In this document: piece by piece, positions 28,630 through 37,313 of the stretch | Numbering within the stretch: position 1 is the first letter of the stretch | How the letters are laid out: the number at the start of each line of letters is the position of its first letter | Assembly (NCBI RefSeq): GCF_019856455.1 | Contig: NZ_CP082205.1 | Span: 2,170,001-2,234,000 of the forward strand | DNA from: Streptococcus suis | GTDB lineage: Bacteria > Bacillota > Bacilli > Lactobacillales > Streptococcaceae | DNA length: 64,000 bases | Reading direction: 5' to 3' | Translations under genes and position numbers: made by a program | The notes under the pieces: generated by a model | What the model saw: the letters and a program-made list of their open reading frames with translations, nothing else | Databases searched by the model: none | What the model was told of the DNA's origin: nothing

Positions 28630-31600
28630 TTACTCCATCTCCTTCACTTTACTTTCTATAAAGTCAATTTCTTCTTGAGAAAGTCCATATTTTCGGTAGA
28701 GTTGCACGTCTAACTCAGCGATTGATTGTGACCAATCAATGTCCGAGTTAGACGTAAAGTCTTGGAGTGGGACTTTCGCCCATTTATCTCTTGTAGTAGC
28801 TTGCGTAATCTTCAAAACTCCCAACATGGCTCGAGCAAACTTCGTTTTGATATACTTCAAACAAGCCTCTGCTTCCTCTTTGGTTTCAAAACCACCAATA
28901 GACAAAAAAGTCTCAGTAGCCCCGATTAGGGGTGCCCCGATTAGGGGTGTTGAAATTACTTCACCAATAGCTCCACTTCCGTTAGCTTGTGGGAAGAACA
29001 CCTTGTATTTTCTAAAACTTTCTGGTGGATTTAGATAATCTTGGTTAATCCATCTGTATGTCCGATTCAAATTTTCCAATCCAAGTATTTGCACATCATT
29101 GTCAGATTGCTTTTTATCAAAATAGAGGATATCAGACAAAATCTTAAACGCACCAGAACCAACATCAAATTTGTGCCCTTTTGATTGGATATCTTCGATT
29201 TCGGGATGGTCAATGAGAGCTTTTTCTGATAATTTGTACACCCCACGTCCACTAATAATACTATCTAGGGTAGCTTTAGTCAGCGGAGCAACCTTATGTA
29301 GAATATTATTTAGGGCATCAAACGCAGTAAATGTTTCAATAGCACCAAAGTTTACATTAGCATCACGAAAAGTGACAGCAACTCCACCTTTGATATCGGT
29401 ATTCGGGAAAATATTTGCTGAATTTTGTTCAAAGTAAATCACTTTGAGATGTTCATCTTCTAGCATTTTCTTATTCCATGCCTTAGGTGTACTTCCTGCA
29501 TTGAACAAAAAGCGAGCTGGAGTAATCAGAACTGCTTTATCTGCCACCTCATAAGATAAGTCCATAAATTTATGATAAATAGGTGGAGCAAATGTAGAAT
29601 TCTCCCCGATTGTCTCTTCCTGATACGGAGGATTTCCTATCACTACATCAAATTTCACCTTGTTAAATGCCTCCTCAACTAGTTTCTTACCTTGTTCACC
29701 ATCTGTTTTTAGGGTATCTGTCAGGCTTTCTATATAAGTCACATTGGTTTTGTACTTCCGATAGCCTGTCAGTGTACGTTCAGTAATGGTTTTTGCCATT
29801 GGTGTTTTGGCAATAGCGTAGATATTATTCGCTAAAATCTCTTGATAGACTTGGTCAGCTTCAAAATGGTTGTCATCATTTTCTGCCACTCTTTGATAAT
29901 ACAAGCTAATGGCGCTATGAAGAGGGTAGAGACCTGTCTTCGAGTTAATGTCTAAGATTTTCGTATCTCGTTGATAGATTGATGAAGTCACTTCATTAGA
30001 CACCCAGTGAAGATTTGACCTCGCACCATCTGTCGCCGACTCAAAATTATCATCATAGAAGTTCAAACCACCGACAGACTTAGATACTTGTAGATTGACC
30101 ACGCGCCACGGTGTCAGTACCGTTTCCTTGTCAGGGTTTTTAAAGGTCCCAAACAACTCCGCAATCTGCTCCGCCCGCTCGATGAAGTCCAGGTCATCAA
30201 AGGATTTGGCACGCTGACGAATGATACGACCCGCTTCGATAAAGACCTCAGCATCATAATACTTGGTAATCTCACTAAACATTCCCTTGGTGAAACCTTT
30301 TGGCATGAACTCTTTCCACGATTCATCATCCACCTGCTTGATAAAGTCTTGAATGGTGATATCTTTTGATAAATCGACCGCCATGCCGTAAATCATCATT
30401 GGAATACGGATAGAAACCCCGCGTAAAATAGAAATCATATTTTTCCGCTGTTTCTTCGCTTCTTTTTGTTTTTCGATAACCTCTAGATCTTCTGCTGTTC
30501 GTTTAGCTTTTGGTTTCTTTTTAGCTTTTTCAGCTTGCTCATGCTCTTCAGTTGTCAATCCATTTTCATTAATTACAACTTTCTTAGGCGTTTTTTGACT
30601 CTGTTTCTTACCAACGATAGCATTTAGTTTGGTAAACATGCTTGCATCATCAGCGGTTAAAGTCAGAAGATTATCATTATAGAGACTGTCATCTTCGAAA
30701 CCTGACCGCACTGCCTTTTCAGCATAAACTTTCTTGAGCTGTGTCAGCATTCTATCCACATCGTAGGTCTTCATTCCATTGTCTGAAGCCCCTAAGATTG
30801 GCATAAAGTTTAGAAGACGAGCCATAGCTTGCTTTTGTGCTTGCGTATTTTTCTTCCCTACACCTGAGTTAATCTGGGCACTCTCCGCCATGACAGTCAA
30901 GGCTCTATCAGGGGCAAAATCAAAAACATAACAATTCGTCTTCATTCCCAATTTCTCATGAGAAAAAGGCGTCTGGGCACGAAAGGCAGCTTGTAGGTAG
31001 TTCATGGCACTATTGGTATTTGACAAAAACAAGACGGCTGTCCACTCTGGGATATTAACACCTGTAGTTAGTTTACGAACCGTCAAGGTAATGGTTTTTG
31101 TCTGCGAAGGGTCTTTACCAATAGCAGAACGAACTTTCTCTATGTCCGCATCGTTAGCAATTCCATCATCGCTACTTGCTCCTCGAACAACGTTAACAAT
31201 TTTATATTCTTTCCCGAAAATAGGGTGTTCTTTAAGCAAGCCCTCAAAAGCATTAGCTTCCTTAACACCTGGCATAAGCCAAAGCGTATGACGCAACTCT
31301 TCACGATAAGACTTCGTTGAAAAAGGGTAGTTCGTACGACTATCTGGATGTGTGATATTATCTAAGAATTGGCGAACCTCTTGCTTATAAACAAGTTGAC
31401 CATCCTCAGCCACACGGAAAAATTCCCTAAAGTTGAACGATTTACTCTCATCAGAAAAACGTTCCTTATGCTTCATTTCAAAAGTGTACATCGATACTTT
31501 TGGCAAAGTTTCATAAGGATTTGGCTCACTTGGACGTTCTAATTCCCACTTCTTCTTAGCCTGTTGTTCCATGACATAGTCCCAAGTATAGACTTGCTCC

Positions 31601-32997
31601 TCATCAAATTGCTCCAAAAGATTGAAAGGTGTCCCAGATAGTTCAAGTATCTTTGTATGCTCTTTGACCAATTCTTTCATTACCGAATCACTAAGCTCTG
31701 TCTGAGTCCCCTCATGCGCTTCATCAATGATGATCAAATCCCAATCCACATCTGCAAAATCTTTCAGATTGGTTTGTCCGCCATTGTACCGAAGCAATTG
31801 GATTGAAGCGAAATACACAAAAGGTTTCTCACCTCGCTTCAGGTTTTCAAGCGTTTCTCCTTGATTGACTGAGCCATAATCATACCCATCAGCGCTCATC
31901 TTCATTTTCTTGAAATCATCAAACCAAGAATCCGCCACAACAGGACGATGAGTCATGATGAGCACTCTTTGAAAGGCTTCATTCTTGACCAATTGCAAGG
32001 ACGTCAAGGTTTTACCAAAACGCATTTTAGCATTCCAGAGCATTCGGTCTTTTTTCTTAAAGACTTTTTGCGTCTGCTCGACCGCTGCCTCTTGTTCTGG
32101 ACGAAGGGTGATAACTGGTTCTTCAATAAATGATTCTTTGGCAGTAATATTTAGATAATTTCTACCTTCTTTAACAGCTTTAATAGCAGCCTTAGCTGTC
32201 TCTAAATCCGTCTTGAACCACTCTGTTCCTTCCAGTTGTTCAGCCTGTTTAATCCCTGAACGCTTCAAGACATTATGCACATCATAATCATGAAACCAGG
32301 ACTTGGTCGCCTTTTTGTAAGCAAGCTCTACCCAACCAAGCGTGTAAGGCAGACCAGATGTTTTCATGTATTGATTAATACGTTTTGGGGCAACAGTACG
32401 TAAAAAGTCACTATTTGGCGACCAATCTGTCTCAATATCATCCGAAGAAATGCTACCCTCACCAATTTTTTGAGTCCCTTCGAAGGCATTAAATAGTCCA
32501 CTTTCATTGTTAACTGTTTGAATATAGATAAACTTCCGCTCAGCCGTAGTGTACATTTCTTGTGCTCTCGGTTCTAAAAAATGACCAATTGCACTGGCTT
32601 TAATATCCGGTTCAATATAGGTCAGCATGACCCAAGCTAGTATGTCAAAGACTTGTTTTAGTGATTTTAATGCATTTTCTTTTGTCGCATCTTCTGGATT
32701 AAGGACATGGGCAGAATTATTCCCTTTTCCCTTGATATCATAAAAGTGATCGACGATTGTTTTATTGGGAATAAAGTCTCTTATCTCTCTTAGTACGTCA
32801 TTAAAGGTGGCGCGCTCACTAATATCTAAATATTCTCTATCGGCAACCAACCTCGCTGTATTCTCAGCAACTTTTCTCACCTTAGTCAGCGTGCCTTCAT
32901 AGTCCCCATGTGTATAATTTTCTTCAGCCATATTTATGGTTCTAAAAAGCTCGGCTGTATCTATATCAATTGCCAAAAAATCAAAATTTGAAATCAT
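28630..32997 (-). CDS. Large restriction-modification protein: nuclease-like N-terminus, helicase, Eco57I-type methylase half
   Basis: 1455 residues. 1-130: DUF4145-like helical domain as in type I HsdR. About 150-285: possible T5orf172/GIY-YIG nuclease (FIYIQTVNNESGLFN, KRINQYMKTSGLPYTL, EGTEWFKTDLETAKAAI). About 295-720: superfamily 2 helicase with Walker A-type MRFGKT (325-330), IIIDEAHEG (423-430), SGTPF (454-458) and KLTTGVNIPEW. About 1110-1200: FDVVIGNPPYQEE, the NPPY catalytic motif of N6-adenine methylases. 1200-1455: likely target-recognition region. The SAM-binding motif I is absent here and lies in the upstream gene, 3 bp away. Nuclease assignment is inference; helicase and NPPY are clear. 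Confidence 0.85.
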   Translation of the reverse strand: MISNFDFLAIDIDTAELFRTINMAEENYTHGDYEGTLTKVRKVAENTARLVADREYLDISERATFNDVLREIRDFIPNKTIVDHFYDIKGKGNNSAHVLNPEDATKENALKSLKQVFDILAWVMLTYIEPDIKASAIGHFLEPRAQEMYTTAERKFIYIQTVNNESGLFNAFEGTQKIGEGSISSDDIETDWSPNSDFLRTVAPKRINQYMKTSGLPYTLGWVELAYKKATKSWFHDYDVHNVLKRSGIKQAEQLEGTEWFKTDLETAKAAIKAVKEGRNYLNITAKESFIEEPVITLRPEQEAAVEQTQKVFKKKDRMLWNAKMRFGKTLTSLQLVKNEAFQRVLIMTHRPVVADSWFDDFKKMKMSADGYDYGSVNQGETLENLKRGEKPFVYFASIQLLRYNGGQTNLKDFADVDWDLIIIDEAHEGTQTELSDSVMKELVKEHTKILELSGTPFNLLEQFDEEQVYTWDYVMEQQAKKKWELERPSEPNPYETLPKVSMYTFEMKHKERFSDESKSFNFREFFRVAEDGQLVYKQEVRQFLDNITHPDSRTNYPFSTKSYREELRHTLWLMPGVKEANAFEGLLKEHPIFGKEYKIVNVVRGASSDDGIANDADIEKVRSAIGKDPSQTKTITLTVRKLTTGVNIPEWTAVLFLSNTNSAMNYLQAAFRAQTPFSHEKLGMKTNCYVFDFAPDRALTVMAESAQINSGVGKKNTQAQKQAMARLLNFMPILGASDNGMKTYDVDRMLTQLKKVYAEKAVRSGFEDDSLYNDNLLTLTADDASMFTKLNAIVGKKQSQKTPKKVVINENGLTTEEHEQAEKAKKKPKAKRTAEDLEVIEKQKEAKKQRKNMISILRGVSIRIPMMIYGMAVDLSKDITIQDFIKQVDDESWKEFMPKGFTKGMFSEITKYYDAEVFIEAGRIIRQRAKSFDDLDFIERAEQIAELFGTFKNPDKETVLTPWRVVNLQVSKSVGGLNFYDDNFESATDGARSNLHWVSNEVTSSIYQRDTKILDINSKTGLYPLHSAISLYYQRVAENDDNHFEADQVYQEILANNIYAIAKTPMAKTITERTLTGYRKYKTNVTYIESLTDTLKTDGEQGKKLVEEAFNKVKFDVVIGNPPYQEETIGENSTFAPPIYHKFMDLSYEVADKAVLITPARFLFNAGSTPKAWNKKMLEDEHLKVIYFEQNSANIFPNTDIKGGVAVTFRDANVNFGAIETFTAFDALNNILHKVAPLTKATLDSIISGRGVYKLSEKALIDHPEIEDIQSKGHKFDVGSGAFKILSDILYFDKKQSDNDVQILGLENLNRTYRWINQDYLNPPESFRKYKVFFPQANGSGAIGEVISTPLIGAPLIGATETFLSIGGFETKEEAEACLKYIKTKFARAMLGVLKITQATTRDKWAKVPLQDFTSNSDIDWSQSIAELDVQLYRKYGLSQEEIDFIESKVKEME
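28920..28949 (-). repeat. In-frame 15-bp tandem duplication in the recognition region
   Basis: Two exact copies of CCCCGATTAGGGGTG (28920-28934, 28935-28949), each containing CCCC...GGGG arms. On the minus strand they encode TPLIGAPLIGAT, around residues 1350-1360 of the restriction protein. Confidence 0.85.
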
Positions 32998-33000
32998 AGC

Positions 33001-33696
33001 CTAATCTCCTAGTAAATACACTTTTTGAATGGTTATCTCTTTTATCGTATCTGCTTTTTTAACAGATTCATTCTCAATCATAAATTCATCATCTATATCA
33101 AAAAAACTCAGTTGTCCTTCCACGACTGTCCGATCGTCTTCTACTTCCTTACCCAAAAGTTCTGAAAGTGCAAAAGGAATTTTTCTTACCAAACTTGGAT
33201 GACCTTTGACCAGTTGCCACTCATTGAACCTGATAGGCTCCCCTGTAACTGGATGCTGCTGAGTCAAAGTATTTCCTCTCACAATATTTTTATGAATAAG
33301 ATAGTGTGCTGATTGATAGATATCATTTTTACTATTTAGTCTAGTTCCAAAAGCTTGCTCGTACCAGTCTAAATAACAAAGAAACATCCGTGAACGTGCC
33401 ACTTCCAAATTATCTTCTAAAAACTCTATGCCATAGATGGACGAGAGAGCAACTAAAGACTTTGTTTTCCAATTTCGTTTGTCATACTGTCTGACCACAG
33501 CCTCTAGCTTTCTCTCTAAAATTGCTTGCAAAAAATTTCCATCGCCTGCAGATGGCTCTAAAAAGGTCTTATATACACTTTCACAAGCTTCTTTCACTCC
33601 AGGAGTATCCAGCATTTTCTGAACCATCCAAGCAGGTGTAAAGACTTCTCCATGTTTTTGAACACGTTGTTTTGATTTAATTAAGCTCTCTTCCAA
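33001..33696 (-). CDS. SAM-binding half of the N6-adenine methyltransferase
   Basis: 231 residues from a TTG start supported by AAGGAGTAGGTT. Motif I FLEPSAGDGNFL is at 45-56, preceded by GEVFTPAWMVQKMLD, typical of N6-adenine methylases. It stops after the SAM-binding domain and has no NPPY motif; the large downstream protein supplies NPPY. The two are 3 bp apart, so co-translated and probably one complex. The family resembles helicase-containing methylase/restriction systems; no exact name is claimed. Confidence 0.82.
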   Translation of the reverse strand: MEESLIKSKQRVQKHGEVFTPAWMVQKMLDTPGVKEACESVYKTFLEPSAGDGNFLQAILERKLEAVVRQYDKRNWKTKSLVALSSIYGIEFLEDNLEVARSRMFLCYLDWYEQAFGTRLNSKNDIYQSAHYLIHKNIVRGNTLTQQHPVTGEPIRFNEWQLVKGHPSLVRKIPFALSELLGKEVEDDRTVVEGQLSFFDIDDEFMIENESVKKADTIKEITIQKVYLLGD

Positions 33697-33730
33697 AACC
33701 TACTCCTTGAAAACGTTTATATCTCCACCT

Positions 33731-33739
33731 ATTATACCA
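33731..33739 (-). promoter_or_regulatory. Extended -10 of the restriction-modification operon
   Basis: Minus strand TGGTATAAT (TATAAT at 33731-33736), about 35 bp before the TTG start; no strong -35. Confidence 0.5.
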
Positions 33740-33842
33740 TTTTCCAACGAACACTACTAGATTTCATTAGCGCCTTATCCAAAGAAAACCTCAAATAAAA
33801 TTGGTGTACAATTTTTGAAAAAATACTTTTCAAAAATTACAC

Positions 33843-33882
33843 GAAAAAAGCACCCGTAGGGAAAACCCTGCGAGCGCTTTGA
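33843..33882 (-). terminator. Terminator of rplM-rpsI
   Basis: On the minus strand AAAGCGCTCGCAGGG-TTTT-CCCTACGGGTGCTTTTTT forms a long imperfect hairpin with a T run, 23 bp after the rpsI stop. Probably brought or retained at the island junction. Confidence 0.75.
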
Positions 33883-33955
33883 AACGTTGATATATCGCGG
33901 TATATTAACGTTTACTGAATTGTGATGCTTTACGTGCTTTCTTAAGACCTGGTTT
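33872..33955 (-). repeat. Right boundary repeat: functional rpsI 3' end (att-like)
   Basis: Direct repeat of 21057-21140, same orientation. It contains the last 17 codons of rpsI and the adjoining downstream sequence. The 26-bp identical core is 33930-33955. The 3' end of rpsI is a known integration site of streptococcal integrative elements. Confidence 0.8.
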
Positions 33956-34297
33956 CTTACGTTCAACCATACGAGCGTCACGTGTAAGAAGGCCTGCGCG
34001 TTTCAATGAATCGCGGAAGTCTGGGTCTACTTGAAGCAATGCACGCGCGATACCGTGACGGATCGCACCTGATTGACCACCGTAACCACCACCGTTCACG
34101 TTAACGAAAACGTCGTATGAACCTTGTGTTGAAGTTACTGCGAATGGTTGGTTGATAACCAAACGAAGGTCAGCGTGTGGGATGTACTCTTCTACATCTT
34201 TTTTGTTTACTGTGATTTTACCAGTACCTGGGACCAAACGTACGCGTGCAACCGCGTTTTTACGACGACCAGTACCTGTGTATTGTGCTTGTGCCAT
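33905..34297 (-). CDS. rpsI: 30S ribosomal protein S9
   Basis: 130 residues; [21 protein letters not shown] at the start, [20 protein letters not shown] in the middle and the conserved basic C-terminal tail [16 protein letters not shown]. Co-transcribed with rplM 19 bp upstream. Full length and intact despite the island boundary repeat covering its 3' end. Confidence 0.98.
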   Translation of the reverse strand: MAQAQYTGTGRRKNAVARVRLVPGTGKITVNKKDVEEYIPHADLRLVINQPFAVTSTQGSYDVFVNVNGGGYGGQSGAIRHGIARALLQVDPDFRDSLKRAGLLTRDARMVERKKPGLKKARKASQFSKR

Positions 34298-34316
34298 TTA
34301 GATTACGTCCTTTCCC

Positions 34317-34763
34317 TTAGATAAGACCTGAAATATCAAGTACTTCTGGTTGTTGTGCAGCGTGAGTGTGCTCGCCACCCACAAACACTTTCAATTTCAT
34401 GCCTTGTGCACGACCAAGTGTGTTGTGTGGAAGCATACCTTTAACTGATTTTTCAATCAAACGAACAGCGTTTTTAGAACGCAATTCACCAGCTGTGATT
34501 GATTTCAAACCACCTGGGTGCAATGAGTGAGTGTAGTACACTTTATCAGTTGCTTTTTTACCAGTCAATTTCACTTTCTCAGCGTTGATGACGATAACAA
34601 AGTCACCAGTATCAGTGTGAGGTGTGAAAGTTGGTTTGTTTTTACCACGAAGAACGCTAGCAACTACTGCTGAAAGGCGTCCAAGAGGTACATCAGTAGC
34701 GTCTACTACATACCATTTACGTTCAACTTGGCCTGGTTTAGCCATAAATGTTGTTTTGTTCAT
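34317..34763 (-). CDS. rplM: 50S ribosomal protein L13
   Basis: 148 residues; [52 protein letters not shown]. First gene of the rplM-rpsI operon, behind an RNA leader (34787-34858) expected to mediate autoregulation by L13. Confidence 0.98.
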   Translation of the reverse strand: MNKTTFMAKPGQVERKWYVVDATDVPLGRLSAVVASVLRGKNKPTFTPHTDTGDFVIVINAEKVKLTGKKATDKVYYTHSLHPGGLKSITAGELRSKNAVRLIEKSVKGMLPHNTLGRAQGMKLKVFVGGEHTHAAQQPEVLDISGLI

Positions 34764-34786
34764 GATTTCTCCTATACGAATCGTTT

Positions 34787-34858
34787 TTGTTTACTAGGCG
34801 GATGTTCCGTTCCGCGGGTATTTGGAAGGTTCCGGGGCCTTTCAAATGGGGTAAACAA
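34787..34858 (-). ncRNA. L13-type ribosomal protein leader
   Basis: On the minus strand TTGTTTAC and GTAAACAA enclose a folded region with GGCCCCGGAACC, CCGCGGAACGGAACATCCGCC and short inner stems, 24 bp before the rplM start codon. Position and closing stem fit the Firmicute L13 leader, in which excess L13 represses its own operon. Fold judged by eye. Confidence 0.7.
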
Positions 34859-34989
34859 TACCGTATACCATTCTATCAAAACTACTGTTCTCCGTCAAGC
34901 TATTTTACTTTACTTTTTTTATTTTTTCTCCAGGCTAAAGCAAGGATAGAAAAAGCGAACAGTTACAGCAGAAAAATGACACCAAATCC

Positions 34990-35883
34990 CTATCTTCTTA
35001 CCGATTGCCCCATTTTGAAATAGGTATGCCGCTTGCCTCTAACCGCCAAGGACAGAGCCAAGATATTTTCAGGGTCAGGCATACGACCGTAGCCCCCGTC
35101 TCCGATATGGTGGATGTCCGAGCCCACCCGCTTGTTGCTGAGCCCAAACTCCCGCACCGTCTGACTGTCCGCACTCTCCTGACTAGTCCCGATAGTCGAA
35201 ATAACCAAAGCCCCACGCGCCTTGACCTGACTGACGATCGGTGCCACGATTTCCTCCCGCACACCCGGCACCGTGCCGACCGCAGGAATGAGGACACCGT
35301 CTGCCCCCAAGTCCACAAAATCTAGCAGGGCTTGACTATCCACGACCGACTCTCCCAGACCTGCACCGTGCATTTTCCCCGCAAAGATGAGGCCCTCAAA
35401 GTATTCTTTGGCAAGGCCAATAGCAGAGCGGATTGCAGCCATAGACACACCCGTAGCAGGATTGCCTGTCAGCATGATGAAGTCCACGCCAAGAACTTGG
35501 GCCTGTCGCAGACTTTCTGAACTGACCTGACGACCTGGTTTTAGAAAAACCTGCTGGTCTTGGACTTCCTGACTAGTATCCACAGGCTCCAAGTTTATCC
35601 CGACCAATCGACCCGTCAACCGCTTGATTTCAGCGATAGGATTGTCGCAGTCGTAAAAGTCAACAATCTCCGGATGAAACACATCTAATTCGTTGAGCAC
35701 CAAGAGGTCGCAACCAAAAGCAGCCATCATCTCCGCATTGGTCACCCCTGCAATCAAGGGAGCCACTGTCACCACCGTTTCCCCCATGAGAATCCGACCC
35801 TCACTGGATAAAATGGACTGCTTGAGTTCCTCCTTAGTCGCTCCCACGATATCACTAGCATAGCATGACAATAACCGTTTCAT
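34990..35883 (-). CDS. Conserved protein, TIM-barrel-like (possibly DUF7916)
   Basis: 297 residues; ATG at 35883 follows GGAGGTTCTT. Begins MKRLLSCYASDIVGATKEEL. Repeated beta-strand/glycine patterns (DLLVLNELDVFHPEIVDFYD, FIMLTGNPATGVSM, GADGVLIPAVGTVPGV, GDGGYGRMPDPENILALS) suggest a TIM barrel with a phosphate-binding end. I recall relatives mislabelled haloacid dehalogenase or phosphonomutase; the reaction is unknown. It lies between degV and rplM and has higher GC than neighbours. Confidence 0.75.
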   Translation of the reverse strand: MKRLLSCYASDIVGATKEELKQSILSSEGRILMGETVVTVAPLIAGVTNAEMMAAFGCDLLVLNELDVFHPEIVDFYDCDNPIAEIKRLTGRLVGINLEPVDTSQEVQDQQVFLKPGRQVSSESLRQAQVLGVDFIMLTGNPATGVSMAAIRSAIGLAKEYFEGLIFAGKMHGAGLGESVVDSQALLDFVDLGADGVLIPAVGTVPGVREEIVAPIVSQVKARGALVISTIGTSQESADSQTVREFGLSNKRVGSDIHHIGDGGYGRMPDPENILALSLAVRGKRHTYFKMGQSVRR

Positions 35884-35945
35884 AAGAACCTCCAAATTGA
35901 CATTAGTTTGTAATCGTTTTCTTTTGTGTGAATAAAGAATAGAGA

Positions 35946-36806
35946 TTATCTCTCTTTCTTATTGATGGATAGGATAGCTAGTACCCCTGTTCCTGTATGG
36001 GTGGCAATGATCGGACCCAACTCAGTCAAAAGAACATCACTGACACGGCTGTCTTCCAACAAGGTTGCTTTGATGGCTTTCGCAGCTTCCAAATCACCTG
36101 TATAGGCCACCATAACCGTAGAATGATCCAAATTATCCAAGGTCAGGTTCAGCATTTCCTTGATTCCTTTTTTACGACCACGGATTTTGGCAATGGCTTC
36201 TAACTTCCCTTCCGCATTGAGTGCAAGGAGAGGTTTGATATTGACCAATCCACCGATGAGGGCTGCCGATTTAGACAAGCGTCCACCTCGCACCAAATGA
36301 TTAAGGTCATCGACCAAGAGGTAGGTCCGTAGGCGTGGGACCAAGTCCTCGATGAGCGCCTTGGTTTCAGCTAATGACTTACCCGCTGCACGTGCTTGCG
36401 CAGCTTTCATGACTAAGTAGCCTTCTCCAATGGTCGCTGCCTTTGTATCAACGATGGTGATGACTGCATCTGGATATTGGTCCATTACCATCTCTCGTGC
36501 AATGACTGCACTCTGGTAGGTCCCTGAAAGAGCTGCTGAGAAAGCGAGATAAAGCACCTCCTGACCTTCCTTGGCTGCCGCTTCAAAAACTTCTTCAAAC
36601 TGACCAACATTGACCTGACTGGTCGTAGGTTGGCTGCCAGAAGCCATTTTCTCCAGTAAATCTGCTGAGGTCAAGCGGTTTTCACCGACTGTTTCATAAG
36701 TCACGCCGTCTAGGTTAATGGTCAAACCAAGCACGGTCACATCGTTTTCTTGGACCCAGCTGATTGGCAAATCCGATGTCGAATCGGTTACGATTGTAAA
36801 TGTCAC
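35946..36806 (-). CDS. DegV family fatty-acid-binding protein
   Basis: 286 residues with the DegV start FTIVTDSTSDLP, then SQPTTSQVNVGQFEEVFE, AFSAALSGTYQSA and DTKAATIGEGYLV. DegV (FakB-type) proteins bind a fatty acid and present it to the kinase FakA for exogenous fatty-acid use. The start overlaps the end of the broken rae1 gene (ATGA), so its translation may have depended on coupling. Confidence 0.92.
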   Translation of the reverse strand: MTFTIVTDSTSDLPISWVQENDVTVLGLTINLDGVTYETVGENRLTSADLLEKMASGSQPTTSQVNVGQFEEVFEAAAKEGQEVLYLAFSAALSGTYQSAVIAREMVMDQYPDAVITIVDTKAATIGEGYLVMKAAQARAAGKSLAETKALIEDLVPRLRTYLLVDDLNHLVRGGRLSKSAALIGGLVNIKPLLALNAEGKLEAIAKIRGRKKGIKEMLNLTLDNLDHSTVMVAYTGDLEAAKAIKATLLEDSRVSDVLLTELGPIIATHTGTGVLAILSINKKER

Positions 36807-37313
36807 TCTTTCATTTCCTCCATCATTTCTTTTAAGGCTTGAAAATTCCCATCTGACCAGGGATTGAGCCGTGGGGTGTAGAGCTCTACCTGGTCCACAA
36901 ACTTGTCCAAGTCCTTTTTGATGCCCCCGGTTCTCTCCTCTAACTCACGCGCCGAAACCCGTAAGGCCCCTTGTGAAAAGACCACCCATTGTTCGTTGAG
37001 GTCGCTGGTTGCGACGGAAACCTGCTTGCGACGGTCACTATTGAGCTGGGCACTAAGCCGTTCTATGTAGCTCTTCCTCCTCTGTAAAAATGACCGATAC
37101 CTTGAATTCGTCATACTGCTGGCGAAGACCTGGTACATGGTGAGCATCAAAGACACAAATTACCTCAATCTGTTCAAAGGCTGCGTAGTGAGACAGGGTT
37201 CGAAGCAAGGTTGTTCTGGCCGCATCCAAGTCCCCCTTTTTAAAATCTTGCTTGGTTGCCTGCCAAAAGGCAATCATGTTGTAGCCATCTACGATGAGAA
37301 CTTTTTCTTTCAT
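36803..37313 (-). pseudogene. rae1: Frameshifted NYN-domain ribonuclease Rae1 (YacP)
   Basis: 5' part: MKEKVLIVDGYNMIAFW ... VICVFDAHHVPG ... VIFTEEEE, then LHRTA and a stop at 37053. 3' part in another frame: SYIERLSAQLNSDRRKQVSV ... ELEERTGGIKKDLDKFVDQV. Family members read ...EEETADSYIERL; here about 11 nt coding for TADS are missing, so the frame breaks and the conserved Asp of this NYN motif is lost. Rae1 is a ribosome-associated endoribonuclease. Context rlmB-rae1-degV is normal. Not a homopolymer, so less likely to be a sequencing error. Confidence 0.85.

Noticed and set aside
33775-33981. 68-codon ORF over the rpsI end
   Set aside because: Shadow of rpsI and of the island junction in another frame.
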